Source: Oscillospiraceae bacterium (GTDB lineage Bacteria > Bacillota > Clostridia > Oscillospirales > Oscillospiraceae). From it: a stretch of 21,036 nt of DNA. The notes under the pieces are model-generated. The model ran no database searches. It was given only the letters and a program-made list of their open reading frames with translations, and was not told the DNA's origin. Numbering within the stretch: position 1 is the first letter of the stretch; each line of letters starts with the position of its first letter. The stretch covers positions 1-21,036 of the forward strand of contig JAKSPP010000009.1 of NCBI GenBank assembly GCA_024404735.1, given 5' to 3'. Shown here piece by piece: positions 6,966 through 11,898 of this stretch. The translations under genes were made by a program, and so were the position numbers.

Positions 6966-7394
6966 TTATTTCTTTCCTTTTCTAATTTTATTATATTCTA
7001 CCTTGGTAATTTTCCCATCGCTCAGCATTTGTTTCAAAATACTGGCAGGTATATCTCTCGGCTTTGAAACCTCGTAAGAATGATACCCATTATTCGGCAT
7101 ATTGTCCGGTTGGAATTTCACAATAGTACCATCATCGGTTACGTTATACACCTGCTTACCATCTTTATATCCGGAAGCCAATAGTCGTTGCCCTTCTTCC
7201 TGTGTTTTAATTGGATTATTGCTTCCCCAACCACCTTTTTCGTGTTTAGGCGATGGAACATAAACAGGGGTACTCTCGTTACTTCCACCGTTCTCATTCA
7301 ATTCAACTTTTGCAGGATAAATCAGTTCTTCTATGGTTTCCTGAGGTGATCCATTTGTTCCGTGACCTTCTCCGCTATCATTAGTTGCTGCCAT
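6966..7394 (-). CDS. Stand-alone Ntox21-like polymorphic toxin
   Basis: A 142-residue protein. Residues 1-55 are low complexity (Gly, Asn, Ser, Glu, Pro) with no signal peptide or membrane segment. From GGWGSNNP onward the pattern GWG, LL, K-Q-VYN-V, DGTIVKFQPDN, YHSYEV, IPASILKQML and DGKITKVEYNK matches what I recall of the Ntox21 domain, a predicted BECR-fold RNase found at the C-terminus of CDI and other polymorphic toxins. The gene has no delivery domain of its own. The ATG at 7394 is chosen over a GTG at 7403 because AGGGGGTGAT sits at the right distance before it and itself covers the GTG. It overlaps the DUF4417-like gene upstream, implying translational coupling, and the next gene is the probable immunity gene. 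The family call is from memory of the motif. Confidence 0.65.
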   Translation of the reverse strand: MAATNDSGEGHGTNGSPQETIEELIYPAKVELNENGGSNESTPVYVPSPKHEKGGWGSNNPIKTQEEGQRLLASGYKDGKQVYNVTDDGTIVKFQPDNMPNNGYHSYEVSKPRDIPASILKQMLSDGKITKVEYNKIRKGKK

Positions 7395-8121
7395 TGGAAT
7401 CACCCCCTATAAGACGATTTCTCGTCTGGAGCATATTATCAGGAATTTGAACCTCAATTCCTGCCTCAATGGCGTATCTAAAAATCTCGCGGACTTTTTC
7501 CTTGTCAGGCGAAGAAGCATAAACAATTATCACCTTCAAGTTTTCCAACCGGTCCACAGTATATTCAATGGATTGGATAAGTATTTCTAACTGAACCGGG
7601 TCGCCCATTGGTCCCTTTGCATTAAAAGCAACCACTGTGCAATCTTCCATACCATCAAGCATGTACTTCATTCCAATGTAATTTGCACAAGATACCAATG
7701 GAATTACTATTGCGTCCAAATTTATAGCCAACCAAATTGACACTATTCTTGATCTGAACTGACGATAATAGTTTTCAGCTTCTGAAACGTCACCACATTT
7801 TGAATAATCCGGTGCAATAAAATACTTTACACCCTGAAAACGTTCAAGATAGTATTCTTGAATTTCCTTAACTCCATAATAAATTCCGTTCCATAGCCCA
7901 TATAACCCGTCAAAGAAAACATCATACTCAAAGAAAGTCACACAAGTACCATTGCTATGAAAGTATGTAGATGGTTGGCTATATGTTGCCAGATAATCAA
8001 TATCCGGTACCTTTTTACACCTTATATAAGGCATATCCAAGTCCCCATACTTAGGAGTGAGATTAGTATAATCCAGAATTCCCAGATTAAGAAGCTTTCT
8101 TAAATTTTTCTTTTTTCTCAT
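7381..8121 (-). CDS. DUF4417-like protein
   Basis: A 246-residue soluble protein that resembles DUF4417 proteins of Bacillota mobile elements. Matching blocks are the central VKYFIAPDYSKCGD, an arginine/tyrosine helix (YYRQFRSRIVSIWL), the aspartate-rich DAIVIPLVSC, the hydrophobic VVAFNAKGP core and VIIVYASSPDKEKV near the end. The biochemical role of DUF4417 is unknown. The N-terminus is very basic (MRKKKNLRK), and the C-terminus ends in a Gly/Ser/Asn tail (GGDSNGSN) that overlaps the toxin start. CGGAGGT lies 8 bases before the ATG. It heads an operon with the toxin and immunity genes, which suggests a linked role such as handling or delivering the toxin, but nothing in the sequence proves that. 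Its base composition is AT-rich compared with the core genes. Confidence 0.6.
   Translation of the reverse strand: MRKKKNLRKLLNLGILDYTNLTPKYGDLDMPYIRCKKVPDIDYLATYSQPSTYFHSNGTCVTFFEYDVFFDGLYGLWNGIYYGVKEIQEYYLERFQGVKYFIAPDYSKCGDVSEAENYYRQFRSRIVSIWLAINLDAIVIPLVSCANYIGMKYMLDGMEDCTVVAFNAKGPMGDPVQLEILIQSIEYTVDRLENLKVIIVYASSPDKEKVREIFRYAIEAGIEVQIPDNMLQTRNRLIGGDSNGSN
7390..7404 (-). promoter_or_regulatory. Ribosome binding site that sets the toxin start
   Basis: AGGGGGTGAT on the minus strand, inside the end of the DUF4417-like gene, differs from the ideal AGGAGGTGAT at one base and is placed correctly for the ATG at 7394. In the toxin frame a TAG occurs two codons before the GTG at 7403, so the toxin cannot start further upstream. 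Confidence 0.7.
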
Positions 8122-8158
8122 TAAAATACCTCCGAAGAGAAGTCAAATAGATTTGCAT
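8087..8158 (-). CDS. Possible 23-residue leader peptide
   Basis: A short frame starting ATG at 8158, preceded by a perfect AGGAGG at a good distance, encodes MQIYLTSLRRYFNEKKEKF and then KKAS, and stops inside the first codons of the DUF4417-like gene in another frame. The overlap would make translation of the downstream gene depend on ribosomes finishing the leader. It is not recognised as any family. It may equally be a chance frame behind a ribosome site that belongs to an older, now lost start. Confidence 0.35.
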   Translation of the reverse strand: MQIYLTSLRRYFNEKKEKFKKAS

Positions 8159-8201
8159 AATTTATTCCTCCTATCAGGACATGCAAATACATAGTGTTAC
8201 T

Positions 8202-8226
8202 TCCATCTTTTCTTTGAAAAGATGGA
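8202..8226. repeat. Hairpin upstream of the DUF4417 operon
   Basis: Perfect 10-base arms (8202-8211 and 8217-8226) around a 5-base loop. There is no T run on the minus strand and only TTTT after one base on the plus strand, so a terminator role is weak. It would lie in the 5' leader of the minus-strand operon or directly before the plus-strand promoter at 8233. Confidence 0.5.
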
Positions 8227-8232
8227 TTTTCA

Positions 8233-8261
8233 TTGACTTTTTCCTCGAAGGTCTCTATAAT
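8233..8261 (+). promoter_or_regulatory. Strong plus-strand promoter of a candidate small RNA
   Basis: TTGACT (8233-8238), a spacer of exactly 17 bases and a perfect TATAAT (8256-8261). It points away from the DUF4417 operon towards the 3' end of the HTH/IrrE gene, where no plus-strand gene exists. The expected start is near 8268. Confidence 0.75.
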
Positions 8262-8299
8262 AGAAATGCGACTTTCGAATAGAAATATTCGAGGAAAAA
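8238..8299. repeat. 12-base inverted repeat around the -10 box
   Basis: TTTTTCCTCGAA (8238-8249) and its exact complement TTCGAGGAAAAA (8288-8299) flank 38 bases that contain the -10 box. Inside, AATAGAAAT occurs twice as a direct repeat starting about 19 bases apart (near 8260 and 8279). It may be a regulator site, part of an RNA fold, or a small invertible unit. Confidence 0.6.
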
Positions 8300-8340
8300 C
8301 GTCTTGCTGATCACTGCAATGGTTAGCAGGATGTTTTTTT
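8268..8340 (+). ncRNA. Candidate small RNA, about 73 nt, two hairpins
   Basis: Downstream of the promoter at 8233-8261 the transcript would fold a 9-bp stem (8273-8281 with 8286-8294, GU pairs included) capped by a GAAA tetraloop. An A-rich linker follows, then a terminator hairpin ending in T7. No start codon with a ribosome site is seen, so a non-coding role is favoured. It lies opposite the sequence just downstream of the HTH/IrrE gene and could act as antisense RNA to a transcript coming from that side. I do not recognise it as a known RNA family. Promoter and terminator are both clear; that the product is stable is inference. Confidence 0.5.
8299..8340 (+). terminator. Bidirectional intrinsic terminator
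   Basis: A 10-bp stem (8299-8308 with 8325-8334) with further inner pairs is followed by T7 (8334-8340) on the plus strand. On the minus strand the same stem is followed by T5, so it can also end the HTH/IrrE transcript, whose stop lies at 8388. Confidence 0.75.
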
Positions 8341-8376
8341 ATTGTCTGTCACAAGCAATAAGACCACCACCTTTCA
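8323..8376 (-). pseudogene. Possible relic of a small hydrophobic type I toxin
   Basis: Just after the HTH/IrrE stop the minus strand has AAAGGTGGTGG and then a frame LLLVTDNKKTSC ending TAA (TTG at 8358, stop at 8323-8325), followed at once by the terminator. A strong ribosome site, a hydrophobic end, lysines, then stop and hairpin is how TxpA/holin-like type I toxin genes end. Here the middle, with most of the membrane helix, is missing. The plus-strand RNA would overlap this 3' end as RatA-like antitoxins do. This is inference from layout; a chance 11-codon frame is possible. Confidence 0.3.
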
Positions 8377-8387
8377 CAAATTGTCGC

Positions 8388-9443
8388 TTATGCCCAGTCA
8401 TATCGAACGACTTTATCCGTGTAATCTGACCAATCAACGTACCCGTCATTCTGCAATCTGCCAAGTACAATGAACGGCTTGACTTCAACAGCCTCTGCAA
8501 AGGCTGTAATTTGATCCCATGATGTACAATCTCCCGATAATATGAACTTGCGATACTTCTCAGGTGATATCAATGTATCACTTGCATATTGATCCGCTAA
8601 TTGCTCTGCCTTTCCCTGAACAGAGTCAAAATCTACAAATCTGGTCTTATTGTCCCCGTTGAGAATATGAGCAATTTCGTGGAACAATGTGAACCAGAAC
8701 CTATCGGCTCTCTTTCCACGTATTGTTAAACAGAGTATCAGTCGGCCGGATGCAGTTTCTTTGATAAAGCCCTGAACAGGTGCTCCTCTGAAATTCTGTA
8801 CGACCTGAAATGCAATCCCGCATTCTGCCAGAATCCCCTGAACCTCCTGAATTCCTTTATTGATACTGCCGAACATAGCCTTCTTGATTCGTCCAACACT
8901 CCTACGCAGTAAATCTTTGTCTATGGACTTATTTATAGAAATGCTTTCCGTCTCCTTCTCACACAAACGCTGCCATGCAAACAGAACATAAGGATCAACC
9001 TTAACATTTGTTGTCAGCTGAGCCCGATAAGCTGCATTGTAGGTAATTTTCGGAATCTGCGTCAAATCACTTATCTGAAGAAACTCTCTGAGCTGGATCA
9101 CCTTGGACGCATCGCCACAATTATTATGCATATATCCACGATCAATGAAATATGCCATAATATCTCGTAATGGTTTCAAAAGTTCCATCTCTTCCAATGA
9201 GATTTCGTATTCTTCACGAAGGCTTGCCTGATAAGCATCGTATTGAGCCTGCAAGTTCAACCAATACTTTGAATCAGGAAATACATAACCAAGCTTTCTC
9301 GCAAATGCAGTTGAAATATCTTTATTTCCGTTAACAATGGTACAAATGTGTTTTTCGGTAACATTAGTTCTCAGAGCCAGTTCTTTTCGGGACATTCCGC
9401 TATTATTCAGTTTTTCCTGCAATAATTCACCTGGATGTCTCAT
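8388..9443 (-). CDS. HigA-like HTH protein fused to an ImmA/IrrE metallopeptidase
   Basis: A 351-residue protein. Residues 1-75 form an XRE-type helix-turn-helix that begins MRHPGELLQEKLNNSGMSRKELALRTNVT, the HigA/VapI-type antitoxin pattern. The C-terminal half is an ImmA/IrrE zinc peptidase with FHEIAHILNGD (His255, Glu256, His259) and a later AEQLADQYA that may supply the third ligand. Such proteins bind DNA and in known cases cut a partner repressor or antitoxin after a stress signal. The ATG at 9443 is preferred to a GTG at 9452 because GTGAGGTGAT overlaps that GTG and fits the ATG. No HigB-type toxin gene is adjacent. It is transcribed from a near-consensus promoter next to a palindromic operator, so it probably controls itself. 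AT-rich, part of the accessory island. Confidence 0.8.
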   Translation of the reverse strand: MRHPGELLQEKLNNSGMSRKELALRTNVTEKHICTIVNGNKDISTAFARKLGYVFPDSKYWLNLQAQYDAYQASLREEYEISLEEMELLKPLRDIMAYFIDRGYMHNNCGDASKVIQLREFLQISDLTQIPKITYNAAYRAQLTTNVKVDPYVLFAWQRLCEKETESISINKSIDKDLLRRSVGRIKKAMFGSINKGIQEVQGILAECGIAFQVVQNFRGAPVQGFIKETASGRLILCLTIRGKRADRFWFTLFHEIAHILNGDNKTRFVDFDSVQGKAEQLADQYASDTLISPEKYRKFILSGDCTSWDQITAFAEAVEVKPFIVLGRLQNDGYVDWSDYTDKVVRYDWA

Positions 9444-9465
9444 ACATATCACCTCACTATTTACT

Positions 9466-9494
9466 GTACCATTTATATTTTAAAAAGTCAAGTA
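9466..9494 (-). promoter_or_regulatory. Promoter of the HTH/IrrE gene
   Basis: On the minus strand TTGACT, 17 bases and TACAGT stand about 25 bases before the ATG at 9443. Confidence 0.7.
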
Positions 9495-9500
9495 TTTTTA

Positions 9501-9515
9501 TTACCTATATGGTAA
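9501..9515. promoter_or_regulatory. Candidate operator TTACCTATATGGTAA
   Basis: A perfect dyad, TTACC-TATAT-GGTAA, sits just upstream of the -35 box of the HTH/IrrE promoter. The core TACCTATAT recurs at 9536-9544, and a TACC half-site occurs near the -10 box at about 9467-9470, suggesting several sites for the HTH protein. The binding protein is inferred. Confidence 0.55.
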
Positions 9516-9564
9516 ACTTTTTTATTTTTTTCTTATACCTATATCAAGCGTTTCTTGTATTTGC

Positions 9565-9589
9565 TGACTGTTTTAATAAAAAACAGTCA
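9565..9589. repeat. Perfect 10-base dyad TGACTGTTTT / AAAACAGTCA
   Basis: Arms 9565-9574 and 9580-9589 around AATAA. There is no following T run on either strand, so it is more likely a protein-binding dyad or a relic than a terminator. Confidence 0.5.
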
Positions 9590-9728
9590 ATAATACTTTG
9601 TACTTCAAAAGGCGAAACACTTTCTGATATATCTGTTGAGGAATGTCATTATCTTTATCCCCCCTTTTGAGGGCAAGTTTCTTATGTTCGCCCGTGCCCT
9701 ATAAAATTATTTATGCTATTGTTCAGGG

Positions 9729-9758
9729 AAAAAAGCGGCACGACTGTTGCCGTACCAC
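9729..9758 (-). terminator. Intrinsic terminator of uvrB
   Basis: On the minus strand GTGGTACG pairs with CGTGCCGC (two G-U pairs) and is followed by T6 (the A run ending at 9734 on the plus strand). Confidence 0.8.
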
Positions 9759-9822
9759 TTCTTCTATATTCTTATTTAATTATTTTACACATATTTCAAA
9801 TTTACTTTTACTTATAAATCTC

Positions 9823-11796
9823 TCAGTCCTTTTCCCTGAGCTTTATTATTCTGTCGCGAAGGTCGGCGGCTATCTCAAACTCAAGCATAGCGGCGGCTTC
9901 CTTCATCTTCTTTTCGAGCCTTGCAATCTCCTCCTTGCGCTCCCTTTCGGTCATTTTGACCCTTCTGTCGCCCTTTGCGGGATTCGGAGAGCCGGAGATT
10001 TCGAGAATTGCACGAACATCCTTCAGTATCGTTTTGGGAACAATGCCGTGCTCTTCGTTATATTTAATCTGCTTTGCCCTTCTGCGCTCGGTTTCGTCCA
10101 TGGCGCCCTTCATGGCTGCGGTAATCTCGTCGGCGTACATAATGACGGTACCCTCGGCATTTCGCGCCGCTCTTCCCATGGTCTGGATAAGACTTGTTTC
10201 ACTTCGGAGGAAGCCCTGCTTGTCCGCATCGAGGACGGCAACAAGGCTTACCTCGGGGATATCAAGGCCCTCTCTTAAGAGGTTTATTCCGATAAGAGCA
10301 TCAAACTCGCCCAGACGAAGGTCGCGGATTATCTCCATACGCTCTATGGCATCAACATCGTGGTGCATATATCTGCAGCGGATTCCCGCATCGGAGAGGA
10401 AGGAGGAAAGGTCCTCCGCCATCTTCTTGGTCAGGGTTGTGACAAGGGTTCTCTGCTTTTTTGCAACACGCTCTTTTATTTCATATATGATATCGTCTAT
10501 CTGACCCTTGGTGGGACGAACGGAGATTACGGGGTCCAGAAGGCCCGTCGGTCTTATAACCTGCTCGGCAATGTTTCCGGCCCTCTCCCTTTCATAGGGG
10601 GCGGGGGTTGCGGAAACATAGATTGCCTGCTTAATGCGCTCATTGAACTCCTCAAATCTCAAGGGGCGGTTATCGAAGGCAGAGGGAAGGCGGAAGCCGA
10701 AGTTTACAAGGCTCTCCTTTCTTGCCCTGTCACCGTTGTACATTGCCCTGACCTGCGGAAGGGTTACGTGGCTCTCGTCAACAAAGAGGACGAAGTCCTC
10801 GGGGAAGTAGTCGAGAAGAGTCATGGGGGGAGAGCCCGGGGCACGGCCGGATATTACACGGCTGTAGTTCTCAATACCGCTGCAGAAGCCAAGCTCCGCC
10901 ATCATTTCCGTATCGTACTTTGTGCGCTCTATAATGCGCTGGGCCTCAATGAGCTTGTTATTCTGCTTGAAGAAGTACTCTCTGTCGTCTGCCTCCTCCC
11001 TTATTTCCTTTATGGCTCTTGCCATCTTTTCCTTTGTTGTTACATAGTGGCTGGCGGGGTAGATGGCAATGTGGCTTATATAGTTGGTGACCTCCCCCGT
11101 TACAGGGTTAAACTCACTGATTCTGTCAATCTCGTCCCCGAAGAATTCGATTCTTATGGCCTTGTTGTTGGAGTAAACGGGGAAGACATCGACGGTATCT
11201 CCGCGCACTCTGAACATATTTCTCTCAAAGGCGATGTCGTTTCTCTCGTAGCGGATTTCAACAAGCTTTGCAAGAAGCTCATCAAAATCTCTCTCCTGAC
11301 CGACACGGAGCGATATTACCATATTGGCGTAGTCAATGGGGTCGCCCAGACCGTAAATGCAGGAGACCGAGGCCACAACGATTACATCTCTTCTCTCGGA
11401 AAGGGCGCTTGTCGCAGAGTGGCGCAGGCGCTCTATTTCGTCGTTTATGGCGCTGTCCTTTTCTATGAAGGTATCCGTTGAGGGAATATAGGCCTCGGGC
11501 TGATAGTAATCATAGTAGGATACGAAATATTCAACGGCGTTTTCGGGGAAAAACTCCTTAAACTCACTGCAAAGCTGTGCCGCAAGAGTCTTGTTATGGG
11601 CAAGTACTAAGGTGGGCCTGTTTACATTTGCGATTATATTTGCCATTGTGAAGGTCTTGCCGGAGCCTGTTACACCAAGTAAAACCTGCTCCGGAATCCC
11701 CTTATTAAGGCCCTGCGTAAGGCTTTTTATGGCCTCGGGCTGGTCTCCCGTGGGCTTGTAGGGGGCAACCAGCTTAAATTTATCGGGATATTCCAT
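9823..11796 (-). CDS. uvrB: Excinuclease ABC subunit B (UvrB)
   Basis: A 657-residue UvrB, the helicase-like damage-verification subunit of nucleotide excision repair, which takes DNA from UvrA and hands it to UvrC. Walker A GVTGSGKT is at 41-48. The damage-probing beta-hairpin region follows (YDYYQPEAYIPSTDTFIEKD). Motif DESHVTLPQVRAMYNGD, motif V/VI elements (INLLREGLDIPEVSLVAVLDADKQGFLRS and QTMGRAARN) and a C-terminal UVR domain (LEKKMKEAAAMLEFEIAADLRDRI) that contacts UvrC complete it. Length is normal. AAGGAAG precedes the ATG. uvrA, its common neighbour, is absent, and no clear SOS box was seen upstream. It lies behind the flavoprotein gene, separated by a hairpin terminator. Confidence 0.98.
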   Translation of the reverse strand: MEYPDKFKLVAPYKPTGDQPEAIKSLTQGLNKGIPEQVLLGVTGSGKTFTMANIIANVNRPTLVLAHNKTLAAQLCSEFKEFFPENAVEYFVSYYDYYQPEAYIPSTDTFIEKDSAINDEIERLRHSATSALSERRDVIVVASVSCIYGLGDPIDYANMVISLRVGQERDFDELLAKLVEIRYERNDIAFERNMFRVRGDTVDVFPVYSNNKAIRIEFFGDEIDRISEFNPVTGEVTNYISHIAIYPASHYVTTKEKMARAIKEIREEADDREYFFKQNNKLIEAQRIIERTKYDTEMMAELGFCSGIENYSRVISGRAPGSPPMTLLDYFPEDFVLFVDESHVTLPQVRAMYNGDRARKESLVNFGFRLPSAFDNRPLRFEEFNERIKQAIYVSATPAPYERERAGNIAEQVIRPTGLLDPVISVRPTKGQIDDIIYEIKERVAKKQRTLVTTLTKKMAEDLSSFLSDAGIRCRYMHHDVDAIERMEIIRDLRLGEFDALIGINLLREGLDIPEVSLVAVLDADKQGFLRSETSLIQTMGRAARNAEGTVIMYADEITAAMKGAMDETERRRAKQIKYNEEHGIVPKTILKDVRAILEISGSPNPAKGDRRVKMTERERKEEIARLEKKMKEAAAMLEFEIAADLRDRIIKLREKD

Positions 11797-11841
11797 TTCT
11801 TCTTCCTTCGGTTTAATTCCCCGGAAAAAGCGGGGTGCTTA

Positions 11842-11873
11842 AAAGCGGCATTCCGCAAATGGACTGCCGCTTT
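11842..11873 (-). terminator. Terminator after the flavoprotein gene
   Basis: Minus-strand AAAGCGGCA and TGCCGCTTT form a 9-bp stem whose own 3' arm ends in a short T run. It separates the reductase gene from uvrB. Confidence 0.6.
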
Positions 11874-11898
11874 GATAATTTAGGATTATAGCTTAGCC

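Larger units (their letters stand above)
9444..9822. other. Gene-free stretch between the HTH/IrrE gene and uvrB
   Basis: These 379 bases hold the promoter and operator region of the HTH/IrrE gene, a perfect dyad at 9565-9589, and the uvrB terminator at 9729-9758. Between about 9600 and 9725 I see no gene with a ribosome site; one long open frame on the plus strand runs into the reverse of uvrB and is a shadow. The right edge of the AT-rich island lies around 9600-9830. Confidence 0.6.

Noticed and set aside
7381..7403. Frameshift fusion of the DUF4417-like protein to the toxin at the GGGGG run
   Set aside because: A near-ideal ribosome site and ATG give the toxin its own start, and the toxin frame has a TAG just upstream; coupling is simpler than recoding.
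9643..10278. Plus-strand open frame running into the uvrB region
   Set aside because: Most of it is the reverse of uvrB, and it crosses the uvrB terminator; no ribosome site.
10360..11481. Plus-strand open frame of about 370 codons opposite uvrB
   Set aside because: It is a shadow of uvrB, whose motifs on the other strand are complete.
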